The notes: a model not told the origin generated them from the letters alone. Shown: positions 24,368-34,899, counted from the stretch's first letter. The stretch: DNA of 63,922 nucleotides from Butyrivibrio sp. YAB3001 (GCF_900112195.1 NZ_FOKR01000023.1:1-63922); one strand, 5' to 3'. A program made the numbers and translations.

Positions 24368-27300
24368 CTACTTGATGAGCATATCTTCCATCTTACCGAT
24401 GAGTTCCTCAACATCTGCTAAAAGCTGCATTTCCGCCTTTTGTGAGTTAGCGCTCCACTTATATTTATATACAAAAACAGGAATAGCTGCACTGTGGAAT
24501 GTCATGGCTCCCTTAAAGCTTGCCACAAATCCCGGAATCTTACCGGAATCTATCTTAGCCGCAGGACTTACCTTGATCTCAATCGTTCCATTGCCACCTT
24601 TGATTTCCAGGATGTACAGTTTATGCGCTCTTGTCCTTAGAAGAGATATGCGTAAAAGATTTATCGCCGTCTCAGGCACTTCTCCAAAACGGTCGATAAG
24701 CTCATCCTTCATCTCATCGCATTCTGCCTGATTTTCCAGACTGGCAATGCGCTTGTAGATTTCAAGTTTTTGTTCTTCATTAAGGATGTAGTTATCAGGT
24801 ATGAAGGCGCTGACATCAAGATCAATGCTGGTATTTATTTCATCAAGTGTGTAATCTCCATCAGGCACATCATTCTTTTTATGCTTAACCGCTTCACCCA
24901 GCATCTTGCAATAAAGGTCATATCCAACTGCCTGCATATGTCCTGACTGCTTTCTTCCAAGAAGGCTTCCAGCGCCACGAATTTCAAGATCTCGCATGGC
25001 AATCTTAAATCCGGAACCAAGGTCAGTAAATTCACGTATTGCTGACAGTCTCTTTTCAGCAACTTCTTTTAACATCTTATCCTTCTTATACATAAGGAAT
25101 GCATATGCCGTCTTGTTGGAACGGCCAACTCTTCCCCTTAGCTGATAAAGCTGGGAAAGTCCCATCTTATCTGAGTCATGTATGATCATGGTATTAACAT
25201 TTGGAATATCCAGGCCAGTTTCAATGATAGTGGTCGAAACCAGAACATCAATAGTTCCGTCAATGAAATCGTACATGATTCTCTCAAGTTCAGATTCCTT
25301 CATCTGGCCATGAGCAAAAGCAACATTTGCCTCAGGGACAAGCTTCTGTATCTGGGCAGCTACGTCTGCTATGGTATTTACTCTGTTGTAAACGTAATAA
25401 ACCTGGCCGTTTCTTGAAAGTTCCCTTACAATTGCTTCTCTTACAAGCTCATCATTATATTCCATGACATAGGTCTGGATAGGCATTCTGTCATTCGGAG
25501 CTTCCTCCAGAACGCTCATCTCCCTTATTCCCACAAGAGACATATGAAGAGTTCTTGGAATAGGTGTCGCAGAAAGAGTAAGAACATCAATATTTTCTTT
25601 TAATGTCTTTAGTTTTTCCTTATGAGTTACGCCAAAGCGCTGCTCCTCATCCACTATCAAAAGCCCCAGATCCTTGTATTTCACATCCTTTGATAGAAGT
25701 CTGTGGGTTCCGATAACAATATCAACCAGACCTTTTCTAAGATCTGTAATTGTCTTTTTCTGCTCCGCATCAGTTCTGAACCTTGACATAAGGTCCACCC
25801 TGACAGGGAAGTCTCTCATTCTCTCAGAAAAAGTATTATAGTGCTGCTGGGCAAGAATTGTTGTTGGCACAAGTACCGCAACCTGTTTTCCGTCCTGCAC
25901 AGCTTTGAATGCAGCGCGTATTGCAATCTCAGTTTTTCCAAAACCTACGTCACCGCAGACAAGTCTGTCCATAACCATAGAAGACTCCATATCTTTCTTG
26001 GTATCTTCTATGGCCGAAAGCTGATCATCAGTCTCCTGATAAGGAAAGGCATCTTCAAACTCCTGCTGCCATACTGTGTCGCTGCTAAACTGATAACCTT
26101 GCGCCGCCTGTCGCTTTGCATAGAGCTCAACAAGGTCCTGAGCCACTTCTTCAACTGCAGATTTTACTTTTTTCTTGGTATTAGTCCACTCATTTCCGCC
26201 AAGCTTATTTAGCTTTGGTTTATGGGTAGTCTCATCATCACCGCCGGATGCATATTTCTGAATTACACCAAGCCCCGTTGCAAGAACATAGAGATTTCCG
26301 CCATCTCCATATTCAATCTTTATGTAATCCCTTACCACTCGGTCAGTCTCAATTTTCTCAATTCCTCTGTACACTCCAAGTCCATGATCTTCGTGCACCA
26401 CATAATCACCAATCTTAAGGTCAGAGAAACTCGAAATCTTCTCTCCGCGGAAATCACTCTTTTTCTTCTTTTTGCGCTTTTTTGTATGCTCCGTAAAAAT
26501 ATCGCTCTCAGCAATTACCGCAAATTTGATTGCAGGATACTCGAATCCTTTAAGTATCCTTCCGTAATAGGTCATTATTTCGCCGGGCTTAAGGACTCTT
26601 CCCGGATCCTCGCTGTAAAAAGCAGTTACAAGATTGTCCCTAAGGTCATCAACAATTCTTTTTGCCCTTGTCCTTGAACCTGATAAAATAAGAACTCTGT
26701 AGCCTTTACTGGCATAATTCTTAAGGTCATTTACCAGCGACTCAAAACTGTTATTATATGGAGCAATACTTCTTGCAGTTATGTCCCAGCTCTTTTCCGG
26801 CATGAAAAGATTCTGACTCTTGGGCATCTGCAAAGCTGAGATCAGCACTCGTCTTCCGTTTCCCATTCTTGCAATGCAGTTATCCATAGAATAAAGAAGA
26901 TCCATCTGACCTGGAAGAATATATCCCACTTCAGCTCTGTGCGTCATACTCTCCTTAAATTCAGTCTCAACAGCCCACGCATGCTCCTGAACTCTTCCCG
27001 GTTCATCTATAAAAATACAGCTTTTGCCCTTGGGGAACATCTCCTGCATAGTCACAGTGTCCGGATAAAAGTATTTGATATAACTTTCCAGATTCACCAT
27101 CGACTTTAGTTCAAACAATTCTTCACGAAGTTCCTCAATCTGAGTCTTTAGCTGATGAGCTTCCTTTGTCTTAAACCCGGCTCTAAGTGCCTCCACTCTC
27201 TTATCAGCTTCTTCCTGAATCCTGTCCATTCCTTCATGGAGAATCTTATCGTCAAGAATAATCTCTGAGGCCGGATATATCTCGATTGATTCAAGTTTTT

Positions 27301-27937
27301 CAAGTGACCTCTGTGAAAGGATATCAAAACTTCTTATGGACTGGATCTCATCGCCCCACAGTTCAATTCTATATGGGTTTTCTTCCGTCAGATCAAAGAC
27401 ATCAACTATGTCTCCTCGAACTGAAAATTCGCCAGGTCCCTCAACCTGATAATTCCTGATATACCCCATTGTTATAAGCTTTTCCGCGATTTCAGCCTCA
27501 TCTATGGGTTTGTGCTTATCTATTTCAAGAATATGGTCCTTTATTATTTCCGGTTTTATCTGAGGCGCCATAAGAGCAGCAAAAGTAGTAACTACAGTTA
27601 CAGGTCTCCCCTCAAGAAGCCTTCTCATAGTCCTTATGCGCTGTCTTACAATTTCATTGCTATGAACATCTGCCTGATAAAAAATAAGGTCTTTGGCAGG
27701 ATAGACTGTGACATTTCTGTCGTAAAACTTATAGTCCTCATATATTTCTTTTGCTCTTAAGTCAGAATATGTAACAATAATCCTATACTTAAAATCCGCG
27801 CCAAGGCCATCTATGAAATGAAGTTTTTGTGAATCCACACATCCTGTAACTTCCGCACAGGCAAACGGCTTATTCAGGTACTCATTTATCTCTTCAAATT
27901 GGCTAAGTTCATGCAAAGGTGTAGTAATTGCTCTCAT
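24368..27937 (-). CDS. mfd: Transcription-repair coupling factor Mfd
   Basis: 1189 residues, full length. It removes RNA polymerase stalled at DNA lesions and recruits UvrA. The N-terminal UvrB-like part (about 1-340) is followed by the RNA polymerase-interacting domain (DLKIGDYVVHEDHGLGVYRG, about residues 500-520) and the superfamily 2 translocase with Walker A GDVGFGKTE, the DEEQ box DEEQRFG and motif VI QLRGRVGRS. The C-terminal D7 domain closes the protein. GAGG is about 10 bases before the ATG. It lies downstream of pth on the same strand, the usual Firmicute order. Confidence 0.97.
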   Translation of the reverse strand: MRAITTPLHELSQFEEINEYLNKPFACAEVTGCVDSQKLHFIDGLGADFKYRIIVTYSDLRAKEIYEDYKFYDRNVTVYPAKDLIFYQADVHSNEIVRQRIRTMRRLLEGRPVTVVTTFAALMAPQIKPEIIKDHILEIDKHKPIDEAEIAEKLITMGYIRNYQVEGPGEFSVRGDIVDVFDLTEENPYRIELWGDEIQSIRSFDILSQRSLEKLESIEIYPASEIILDDKILHEGMDRIQEEADKRVEALRAGFKTKEAHQLKTQIEELREELFELKSMVNLESYIKYFYPDTVTMQEMFPKGKSCIFIDEPGRVQEHAWAVETEFKESMTHRAEVGYILPGQMDLLYSMDNCIARMGNGRRVLISALQMPKSQNLFMPEKSWDITARSIAPYNNSFESLVNDLKNYASKGYRVLILSGSRTRAKRIVDDLRDNLVTAFYSEDPGRVLKPGEIMTYYGRILKGFEYPAIKFAVIAESDIFTEHTKKRKKKKKSDFRGEKISSFSDLKIGDYVVHEDHGLGVYRGIEKIETDRVVRDYIKIEYGDGGNLYVLATGLGVIQKYASGGDDETTHKPKLNKLGGNEWTNTKKKVKSAVEEVAQDLVELYAKRQAAQGYQFSSDTVWQQEFEDAFPYQETDDQLSAIEDTKKDMESSMVMDRLVCGDVGFGKTEIAIRAAFKAVQDGKQVAVLVPTTILAQQHYNTFSERMRDFPVRVDLMSRFRTDAEQKKTITDLRKGLVDIVIGTHRLLSKDVKYKDLGLLIVDEEQRFGVTHKEKLKTLKENIDVLTLSATPIPRTLHMSLVGIREMSVLEEAPNDRMPIQTYVMEYNDELVREAIVRELSRNGQVYYVYNRVNTIADVAAQIQKLVPEANVAFAHGQMKESELERIMYDFIDGTIDVLVSTTIIETGLDIPNVNTMIIHDSDKMGLSQLYQLRGRVGRSNKTAYAFLMYKKDKMLKEVAEKRLSAIREFTDLGSGFKIAMRDLEIRGAGSLLGRKQSGHMQAVGYDLYCKMLGEAVKHKKNDVPDGDYTLDEINTSIDLDVSAFIPDNYILNEEQKLEIYKRIASLENQAECDEMKDELIDRFGEVPETAINLLRISLLRTRAHKLYILEIKGGNGTIEIKVSPAAKIDSGKIPGFVASFKGAMTFHSAAIPVFVYKYKWSANSQKAEMQLLADVEELIGKMEDMLIK

Positions 27938-27989
27938 ATGCGCACATCCTCGTTATTATCATTGGTCAACTATATGCTTGCTAAAAAAG

Positions 27990-28625
27990 TCATGAATTCT
28001 TCTTGGAATTGTACTTGTTCATGGCACTGTCAACGCCGTTCTCAATTATCTCCTCAACAGCGCTTACCGCTCTGTCTATGCCTTCCTTTATTCCAACTGC
28101 CATTTCACCATCGAAATGTCCAAGAACCCAGTCCACCATATCATATTCCTTGGGCTTTTTACCCACGCCTACTCTTACTCTGTTAAACTCGTCGTGTCCC
28201 AGCAAAGCGATGATATTCTTAAGCCCATTATGTCCACCTGCGCTTCCCTTTGGTCTTACTCTGATATTTCCAACATCAAGCTCAACATCATCTGAGATTA
28301 CAATAAGTTCCTCTTTTGTATCCACCTTAAAGTAGTCGCAGATTGGTCTTATTGCTTCTCCGCTAAGATTCATGTACGTCAAAGGCTTTACAAGAATAAC
28401 TCTTTCTGAACCAATCCTGCCTTTTCCAAAAGCTGCCTTAAACTTGGTCTCCGTAAGCTCAATCTTATACTTGTCAGAAAGGGCATCAATTGTAGCAAAG
28501 CCTACATTGTGCCTGGTTCCAAAATACTTTTTTTCAGGGTTTCCAAGTCCTGCAATTATATACATCTTTCCTGTTTCCTCTTCTTTATCTTTTATCCCAA
28601 ATAATTTCCTAAATACCCCTAACAA
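27990..28625 (-). CDS. pth: Peptidyl-tRNA hydrolase
   Basis: Cleaves peptidyl-tRNA released by drop-off. Family motifs are GLGNPEKKYFGTRHNVGF (catalytic His), VKPLTYMNLSG (catalytic-site Asn) and SAGGHNGLKNII. The usual start corresponds to ATG 28565 (MYIIAGLGNP). However, the frame runs 20 codons further to a TTG at 28625 with GAGGAGA about 8 bases upstream, so a charged 20-residue N-terminal extension (LGVFRKLFGIKDKEEETGK) is probably made. Located 52 bases upstream of mfd and likely cotranscribed. Confidence 0.93.
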   Translation of the reverse strand: MLGVFRKLFGIKDKEEETGKMYIIAGLGNPEKKYFGTRHNVGFATIDALSDKYKIELTETKFKAAFGKGRIGSERVILVKPLTYMNLSGEAIRPICDYFKVDTKEELIVISDDVELDVGNIRVRPKGSAGGHNGLKNIIALLGHDEFNRVRVGVGKKPKEYDMVDWVLGHFDGEMAVGIKEGIDRAVSAVEEIIENGVDSAMNKYNSKKNS

Positions 28626-28888
28626 AATTTTCTCTCCTCACCTAATCATCTATTCAGTCCTATTACCAGCATATAAACTACTTTTTCAATCCTACTCTGG
28701 TCCATTATCCCACATGCTGACAAATGATTTTTATATTCGCCCACGCATTTATGCGCAGGAAACCGCTTTAAGCATTTTCTGCGCTAAAAATTAACGGGAA
28801 CTTAAATCTAAGCCCCCGCCCCATCAGCTTCATATTAACATGAACTGCCTTAGTAAACAAGTAAAATAGGTATTTTCTATTCATTAAA

Positions 28889-28923
28889 AAAGAAGGAAGG
28901 TCGATATAAACCCTCCTTCCTTT
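28889..28923 (-). terminator. Rho-independent terminator of spoVG
   Basis: On the minus strand AAGGAAGG pairs with CCTTCCTT around a 14-base loop and runs into CTTTTTTAA, about 30 bases past spoVG. Confidence 0.8.
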
Positions 28924-28953
28924 GAAGTCATTCATTGATATATAGCGTAAAGC

Positions 28954-29232
28954 TTATTCCCCCTCTACAGGAACTTCATCGGCAGCCTTATCATATGCCT
29001 CTAAAATTGTATCCTGCAGCACTTTACGCATATCAGAGTTAATAGGATGTGCGATATCCCTATACTCACCATCAGTAGATTTCTTGCTTGGCATTGCTAT
29101 AAACAAGCCTCTCTCGCCCTCAATTACTTTGATATCATGAACAACAAATTCATTATCAAAAGTAACTGAAACAACTGCGCGCATCTTTCCCTGCTTAGTA
29201 ACTTTCCTAACTCTAACATCTGTAATCTTCAT
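28954..29232 (-). CDS. spoVG: SpoVG RNA/DNA-binding regulator
   Basis: 92 residues, the usual length. SpoVG binds RNA and DNA and influences sporulation, division-septum formation and virulence genes in Firmicutes. Conserved stretches are [20 protein letters not shown] and [11 protein letters not shown], with [10 protein letters not shown] in the helical C-terminus. AGAGGGGG precedes the ATG. It is a single-gene unit with its own promoter (29299-29326) and terminator. Presence alone does not prove that the organism sporulates. Confidence 0.95.
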   Translation of the reverse strand: MKITDVRVRKVTKQGKMRAVVSVTFDNEFVVHDIKVIEGERGLFIAMPSKKSTDGEYRDIAHPINSDMRKVLQDTILEAYDKAADEVPVEGE

Positions 29233-29298
29233 TATGTAACCCCCTCTTGGTTAATATCGCCAAGGCCACAAAGCTATTATTGCCAGATAGTCTTAGCA

Positions 29299-29326
29299 AT
29301 TATACTGAAGTATCAATGTTTATCAA
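29299..29326 (-). promoter_or_regulatory. SigA-type promoter of spoVG
   Basis: On the minus strand TTGATA (29321-29326), a 16-base spacer and TATAAT (29299-29304), about 67 bases before the start codon. Confidence 0.65.
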
Positions 29327-29347
29327 CAATTTATTTAATTAGTAATG

Positions 29348-30466
29348 TCAAAGTACATATCTTTCGTTGTTTTCAACAACGATCTTAATTCCATTATCTT
29401 CCTTATAGTAAGAGTTTGCCTGAATAGTTCCATGGCTCTCAACGATACAGTTCTCAATATGAGAATTATCTCCGATATAAACATCATTCAGGATAATAGA
29501 ATTCTTGATATAGCAATTATTTCCTATAAATGCCCCCTTGAATATCACAGAATCCTCAATCGCTCCGTTGATGATACATCCACTGGAGATAAGACTGTTC
29601 TTTACATTAACTCCTACATTATATTTTGCAGGAGGAAGATCCACTACTTTAGTATAAATACTTGGATACTCGCGGAAGAAATAATGTCTTACTTCCGGCT
29701 TAAGGAAATCCATATTTGTTCTGTAGTAATCCTCTACAGAAGCAATATTGTTCCAGTATTCCTTGATCTTGTACCCGTAGATTCTCTTCATATCCTTATA
29801 TCTTACAAGGATATCTCTTACAAAATCATATCTTTCTTCTGATTCAGCTCTCTCAATAAGCTCAATGAGCTGTCTTCTTCTAATTACATAAATACCACAG
29901 GAAATAGTGTTTGATCTTGATACTACAGGCTTTTCCTCGAACTCTTCGATTCGGCTCTCCTCGTTCATGCGGATAGTACCAAATCTCTCTGTATCGATGC
30001 TGGCCGGCATATCCTTACATACAACTGTGATATCTGCCTGCTTCTGAATATGATATTCAAGAAGCTTAGCGTAATCCATTTTATAGACACAGTCTCCGGA
30101 AGTGATGATAACATAAGGCTCATGACAACTTCTAAGGAAATCAAGATTCTGTGCTATAGCATCAGCAGTTCCTCTGTACCAGAGATTACCTGATGCCTTA
30201 ACTGCAGGAGTAAATACGTAAAGACCACCCTGCTTACGTCCGAAGTCCCACCACTTAGAAGAACTAAGATGCGCATTAAGACTTCCTGCGTTATATTGTG
30301 TAAAAACAGCAACTGTCTGAATATGAGAGTTTGTCATGTTACTCAGCGCAAAGTCGATACTCCTGTAAAAACCTGCTACCGGCATAGCACAAACCGCTCT
30401 TCTCTTAGAGAGTTCCTGCATTCTGCTACTGCTACCACCTGCTAAAATTATGCCAATCGCCCTCAT
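29348..30466 (-). CDS. glgD: Glucose-1-phosphate adenylyltransferase-like subunit GlgD
   Basis: 372 residues. GlgD is the regulatory partner of GlgC in Firmicute ADP-glucose synthesis for glycogen. It keeps the fold (GIILAGGSSSRM, then SIDFALSNMTNS) but lacks the catalytic wording of GlgC. For example, GlgC's [20 protein letters not shown] is replaced by SSRMQELSKRRAVCAMPVAG. The C-terminal half is a left-handed beta-helix. The start is ATG 30466 with AGGTG 7 bases upstream, one base after the glgC stop; the frame is open to a GTG at 30475. Confidence 0.93.
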   Translation of the reverse strand: MRAIGIILAGGSSSRMQELSKRRAVCAMPVAGFYRSIDFALSNMTNSHIQTVAVFTQYNAGSLNAHLSSSKWWDFGRKQGGLYVFTPAVKASGNLWYRGTADAIAQNLDFLRSCHEPYVIITSGDCVYKMDYAKLLEYHIQKQADITVVCKDMPASIDTERFGTIRMNEESRIEEFEEKPVVSRSNTISCGIYVIRRRQLIELIERAESEERYDFVRDILVRYKDMKRIYGYKIKEYWNNIASVEDYYRTNMDFLKPEVRHYFFREYPSIYTKVVDLPPAKYNVGVNVKNSLISSGCIINGAIEDSVIFKGAFIGNNCYIKNSIILNDVYIGDNSHIENCIVESHGTIQANSYYKEDNGIKIVVENNERYVL

Positions 30467-30467
30467 G

Positions 30468-31736
30468 TCAATCACCTGCCTTATCTAATGTTCTGCCACT
30501 TTCAAGGATTCCGTCATGATAATCCTCAGCAGTAGTTATTCCGGAAATCATTGTATTCTTACCAATCTGAACGTTGTCAGGAATAACTGACTTCTCACCG
30601 ATAGTGCAGAGACCTTCACAATAGATGTTTGGTTTAGTCTCATTTTCTTTTTCTTCAAAAGCACCAAGCGTTACGCCGTTACCGATCTTAACTTTTTCAG
30701 CAATGATAGCCTTTTCGATGTTGCAGCCTTCACCGATCTCTGATTCATTCATGATGATGGAATGACTTACAACCGTACCCTTACCTATCTTAACGCCGGG
30801 GCCGATTACAGAATTATAAACTCTTCCGTAAATTTCACAGCCTTCACCTACGATACTACGCTCAATCGCGCTCTCAGGTCCCAAATACTGTGGTGGCTGT
30901 ACATCGCTGGAAGTATATATTTTCCAATATTCCTCATAAAGATTGAACTCAGGAACAATGTCGATAAGCTCCATGTTAGCTTCCCAATAAGAAGTAAGAG
31001 TTCCAACATCCTTCCAGTATCCATCGAACTCGTAGGCATAAAGTGACTGGCCATGATCTTTGCAATAAGGAATAATATGCTTACCAAAATCTAGTCCTGC
31101 CTGATCCTTATTCTTAATAAGAGCCTCTTTAAGTGCTTTCCATGAGAAAATATAGATACCCATAGATGCCAGATTGCTGCGTGGATGTTCAGGCTTTTCT
31201 TCGAAATCAATAATTCTCTTGTTCTGATCTGTGATCATGATTCCGAATCTGCTTGCCTCTTCCATAGGAACAGGCATAACAGCGATAGTCGCATCCGCAC
31301 CGCTTGATTTATGGAAATCAAGCATGGTCTCATAATCCATCTTATAAATATGGTCACCGGAAAGGATGAGCACATAATCAGGATTATAATATTCCATGTA
31401 TTCCAGGTTCTGGTAAATAGCATTGGCTGTACCGGTATACCACTCACTGTTAGAGCTCTTTTCATAAGGAGGCAAAACAGTTACGCCACCAAAATTACGG
31501 TCGAGATCCCACGGGATACCAATGCCAATGTGAGAATTAAGTCTGAGTGGTCGATACTGTGTCAGAACACCTACAGTGTCCACTCCTGAATTGATACAAT
31601 TGCTCAAAGGGAAATCAATTATCCTGTATTTTCCCCCAAATGAAACGGCTGGCTTCGCCATTTTGGCCGTCAGCACGCCCAATCTGCTGCCCTGGCCCCC
31701 AGCCAAAAGCATGGCGATCATTTCTTTCTTTATCAT
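30468..31736 (-). CDS. glgC: Glucose-1-phosphate adenylyltransferase GlgC
   Basis: 422 residues. Makes ADP-glucose from ATP and glucose-1-phosphate, the committed step of glycogen synthesis. [20 protein letters not shown] is the catalytic nucleotide-binding loop, [11 protein letters not shown] and [11 protein letters not shown] follow, and [17 protein letters not shown] binds glucose-1-phosphate. A C-terminal beta-helix carries the allosteric region. GAGGTGG precedes the ATG. It forms a two-gene operon with glgD. A TAAACGTTTA palindrome lies 175 bases upstream. The glycogen synthase and branching genes are not in this window. Confidence 0.96.
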   Translation of the reverse strand: MIKKEMIAMLLAGGQGSRLGVLTAKMAKPAVSFGGKYRIIDFPLSNCINSGVDTVGVLTQYRPLRLNSHIGIGIPWDLDRNFGGVTVLPPYEKSSNSEWYTGTANAIYQNLEYMEYYNPDYVLILSGDHIYKMDYETMLDFHKSSGADATIAVMPVPMEEASRFGIMITDQNKRIIDFEEKPEHPRSNLASMGIYIFSWKALKEALIKNKDQAGLDFGKHIIPYCKDHGQSLYAYEFDGYWKDVGTLTSYWEANMELIDIVPEFNLYEEYWKIYTSSDVQPPQYLGPESAIERSIVGEGCEIYGRVYNSVIGPGVKIGKGTVVSHSIIMNESEIGEGCNIEKAIIAEKVKIGNGVTLGAFEEKENETKPNIYCEGLCTIGEKSVIPDNVQIGKNTMISGITTAEDYHDGILESGRTLDKAGD

Positions 31737-31911
31737 GTTCCACCTCGTTGCTGTATTGTTATTGCGAGATGCAATAACTTATTTTTGATACACCAAACAT
31801 GAATCTTCATATATTCATGTCACAGAAAATCGCTTTTTTCCTATATAAAGTATATCATAAGAAATTACATTGTAGACGTGCTTTTTACTTTTTTTGATAA
31901 AAAAAATAACG

Positions 31912-31921
31912 TAAACGTTTA
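31912..31921. promoter_or_regulatory. TAAACGTTTA palindrome, possible LacI/CcpA-family operator
   Basis: A perfect 10-base palindrome with the central CG and AACGTT core typical of LacI-family operators, upstream of glgC and of murC. Outside the core it matches the cre consensus poorly, so a sugar-specific LacI-type regulator is as likely as CcpA. Confidence 0.3.
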
Positions 31922-31975
31922 AGCTGGCTACTAAGTTGCTATTCATTATTAAATTCCAACTTGATTTTCCATTTT

Positions 31976-32003
31976 TTGACAATGAACAAATAAGTGTTAG
32001 AAT
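31976..32003 (+). promoter_or_regulatory. SigA-type promoter of murC
   Basis: TTGACA (31976-31981), 16-base spacer, TAGAAT (31998-32003), about 60 bases before the murC start. Confidence 0.6.
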
Positions 32004-32064
32004 TAAATCCGTAAAAAGATAAAATTTTTCTATATTAATTATAAGGAAGAATCGAGGTTATTTT

Positions 32065-33459
32065 ATGTATCAGATAGATTTCAAAAAGCCTGCTCATGTA
32101 TATTTCATCGGAATCGGCGGCATTTCCATGAGTGGTCTCGCACAGATTCTTATCGCAGAAAATTTTAAGGTTTCCGGTTCAGATGCCAAAAAATCCGCAA
32201 TAACAGAGGCTCTTGAGAAAAAAGGCATCAATGTCTTTTATGGCCAGAAGTCTGAAAACATCACTAATACCAAGGACATTGATGTAGTTGTTTACACTGC
32301 TGCCATTCATCCCGATAATCCGGAATTTGCTGCAGCAAAAAAGGCAAACCTTCCAATGCTTACCAGAGCTGAACTCCTCGGCCAGATCATGAAACAGTAC
32401 GAGCTTCCTGTAGCTGTTGCCGGAACACACGGAAAGACAACAACAACTTCCATGCTATCCAAGATTCTTCTTGAAGCTGACACTGACCCAACTCTTTCAA
32501 TCGGTGGAATTTTTAAAGATATTGCAGGGAATATCCGCGTTGGTAAATCCGAATATTTTGTTACAGAAGCCTGTGAATACACCAACAGCTTCTTAAGCTT
32601 TTTCCCTAAGATAAGCATTATTTCCAATATTGATGCTGATCACCTTGATTTCTTCAAGGACCTTGATGATATCAGAAATTCCTTTAAGAAATTCGCCAAT
32701 CTTTTACCGGCAGATGGTACTTTAGTAATAAACGGCGACATTGAAAATGTAGAATTCATCACAGATGGTTTGCCTTGCAGTATTATAAAGTATGGTTCCA
32801 AGGAAGAATTTGACTATTACCCTTCAGATATTAAATATGATGAACAGGGATATCCATCTTTCACTGCTCATCTTCCTAATAATGAAACATTAGACATCAA
32901 GCTTGCCGTTCCGGGAATCCACAATGTCTACAATGCCCTTGCTTCCATTGCAGTATCCGATATCTTTGGCTTTGATCACAAACATGTGGCAAAAGCACTC
33001 TCTGCTTTTGGCGGAACAAGCAGACGTTTTGAATATAAGGGTGAGATTGGCGGAGTGACAATAATCGACGATTATGCACATCATCCAACAGAGATAAAGG
33101 CCACCCTGACAGCTGCACAGAATTATCCACATAAAAAGATATGGTGTGTATTCCAGCCACATACCTACACAAGAACCAAAGCTCTGTTAAATGAGTTCGC
33201 AGATGCTCTGTCACTGGCTGATCACGTCGTGCTTGCAGACATTTATGCTGCAAGAGAGACCGATACCTTAGGCATTAGTTCACGTACTCTTCGCGACAAG
33301 ATTGTTGAAAAGGGCCATGAATGCAATTATTTTCCTTCTTTGGAAAACTTTGATGAGATAGAAAAATTTCTTTTGCAAAATTGCACTAAGGGAGATTTGT
33401 TGATAACTATGGGAGCCGGAGATATTGTGAAAATAGGCGATGAACTCCTTGGTAAATAA
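32065..33459 (+). CDS. murC: UDP-N-acetylmuramate-L-alanine ligase MurC
   Basis: 464 residues, the usual length. Adds L-alanine to UDP-MurNAc in the cytoplasm, the first amino-acid step of peptidoglycan precursor synthesis. The N-terminal Rossmann domain has FIGIGGISMSGLA, the ATP-binding domain AGTHGKTTTTSML and the C-terminal domain IIDDYAHHPTEIKATLTAA. A GAGG sits 7 bases before the ATG. It is a single gene with its own promoter and terminator. Confidence 0.97.
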   Translation: MYQIDFKKPAHVYFIGIGGISMSGLAQILIAENFKVSGSDAKKSAITEALEKKGINVFYGQKSENITNTKDIDVVVYTAAIHPDNPEFAAAKKANLPMLTRAELLGQIMKQYELPVAVAGTHGKTTTTSMLSKILLEADTDPTLSIGGIFKDIAGNIRVGKSEYFVTEACEYTNSFLSFFPKISIISNIDADHLDFFKDLDDIRNSFKKFANLLPADGTLVINGDIENVEFITDGLPCSIIKYGSKEEFDYYPSDIKYDEQGYPSFTAHLPNNETLDIKLAVPGIHNVYNALASIAVSDIFGFDHKHVAKALSAFGGTSRRFEYKGEIGGVTIIDDYAHHPTEIKATLTAAQNYPHKKIWCVFQPHTYTRTKALLNEFADALSLADHVVLADIYAARETDTLGISSRTLRDKIVEKGHECNYFPSLENFDEIEKFLLQNCTKGDLLITMGAGDIVKIGDELLGK

Positions 33460-33519
33460 TACTTTTCCACATTTCCACTTTTATTTGTGATTTTATGTAA
33501 ATCGTTTTCGGTGGATAAA

Positions 33520-33580
33520 AGCCAGTCTAAAAAAGCTTATAAAATTTTATGAAAAAGCTTATAGACTGGCTATTTTTTAT
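33520..33580 (+). terminator. Rho-independent terminator of murC
   Basis: AGCCAGTCTA (33520-33529) pairs with TAGACTGGCT (33562-33571); inner AAGCTT repeats extend the stem, and ATTTTTTAT follows. Confidence 0.8.
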
Positions 33581-33786
33581 TTATAAAAATTTAATAATCC
33601 ACGTTATCCACAAATTCCACAGTTATATTCCACAACCGGAAACTCCCATGTGTACTATATTTCTTCGTCACTTTTTCCATATCATTTAAAAAAGTGTCAT
33701 GCTATAATTCCAATTGTTCGAGGGAAAGTCCGGTGGATAAAGAGTTCTCCGAACAACTAAAATTGTTGCATGAGGTGATTAGATCG

Positions 33787-34899
33787 ATGATGGGGAAAGT
33801 TACTATTAGTCATAACATGGGGGATGAAGCGACTAGTATTTCCAATATTTTTATAGATGAATATATGCAGGATGCAAATGATGCTCAGCTTAAGATTTAC
33901 CTTTATCTTCTGCGCATGATGAGTTCCAATCTGCCAACCAGCGTACCTGATCTGGCTGACAAATTCAATCATACAGAAAAAGACGTTGTTCGCGCTCTTA
34001 AGTACTGGGAGAAAAAGGGACTCATCAGTCTTGAGTATGATTCTGCCCAGAATCTTACCAGCATTCATATGGAAGATATCACTACACGTTCAAGCTATGG
34101 AAGACGTAGAGAGGATACAGTTTTAAGAGCACTTCCTACTGCTGCTCCAAGTCAGCCTGTACAGGCTCCTGAACCAAGCTATCCTGCAAAGCCTTCCTAC
34201 ACTGCTTCTCAGCTTAAAGAGTTCAAGCTGTCTGAAGGAAGTGGCATCATGTTCATTGCAGAACAGTATTACGGAAGACCACTTAACCCTACAGAGATGT
34301 CTACTATATACTATATACATGATGAACTTAAGTTTAGTGATGAGTTATTGGACTATCTGATGCAGTACTGCGTCGATAATCATAAATCTGATTTCAGATA
34401 CATGGAAAAAGTTGCTATCAACTGGAATCAGGAAGGCATCAAAACTCCAAAGCAGGCTCGTACAGAGGTTATGAGACATGATGAAGATGTCATCACAGTT
34501 ATGAGATCTTTAGGCATGGAGAATGCGCCTACCGTAAAAGAAGGAACTATTATCAGTTCCTGGCGTGGGGAGTTGGGATTCAAGATGGATATCATTATGG
34601 AAGCCTGCGACCGCACTGTAATGGCTACTCAGAAGAACAGATTAAAGTATTGTGACTCAATACTTCGTTCCTGGCATGAAAATAAGGTATCAACAAGGGA
34701 GGATATTGCCAGACTTGACGCCACACACACTGCTAATTTAAAAAGCAAGGCCGCAGTTGCTTCCATATCATCCATCAATATGAAGAATCGCTCAGGCGAA
34801 TCATATATTCGCACAAGCGCAAACCAGAACCGTTTCAATCAGTTCCAGCAGAACACATATAACTTTGCTGAGCTCGAAAAGCAGATTCTTGACAATTAA
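33787..34899 (+). CDS. DnaD/DnaB-type replication initiation protein with two DnaB_2 repeats
   Basis: 370 residues. An N-terminal winged-helix region (LKIYLYLLRMMSSN, then EKDVVRALKYWEKKGLISLE) is followed by a linker and two helical repeats ending in the Tyr/Trp-rich signature of the DnaD-like family: FRYMEKVAINWNQEGIKTPK and CDSILRSWHENKVSTREDI. Such proteins help load the replicative helicase at origins. The start at 33787 is preferred because GAGGTG lies 9 bases upstream; the frame is open to an ATG at 33694 with no ribosome site. Its direct neighbour is a DnaC-like ATPase, so the pair is a helicase-loading unit. Confidence 0.85.
   Translation: MMGKVTISHNMGDEATSISNIFIDEYMQDANDAQLKIYLYLLRMMSSNLPTSVPDLADKFNHTEKDVVRALKYWEKKGLISLEYDSAQNLTSIHMEDITTRSSYGRRREDTVLRALPTAAPSQPVQAPEPSYPAKPSYTASQLKEFKLSEGSGIMFIAEQYYGRPLNPTEMSTIYYIHDELKFSDELLDYLMQYCVDNHKSDFRYMEKVAINWNQEGIKTPKQARTEVMRHDEDVITVMRSLGMENAPTVKEGTIISSWRGELGFKMDIIMEACDRTVMATQKNRLKYCDSILRSWHENKVSTREDIARLDATHTANLKSKAAVASISSINMKNRSGESYIRTSANQNRFNQFQQNTYNFAELEKQILDN

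Larger units (their letters stand above)
31737..32064. other. Divergent intergenic region between glgC and murC
   Basis: Holds the murC promoter and a LacI-type palindrome, annotated separately. A TATACT element facing glgC is near 31849-31854 without a clear -35 box. No small gene is seen. Confidence 0.5.
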
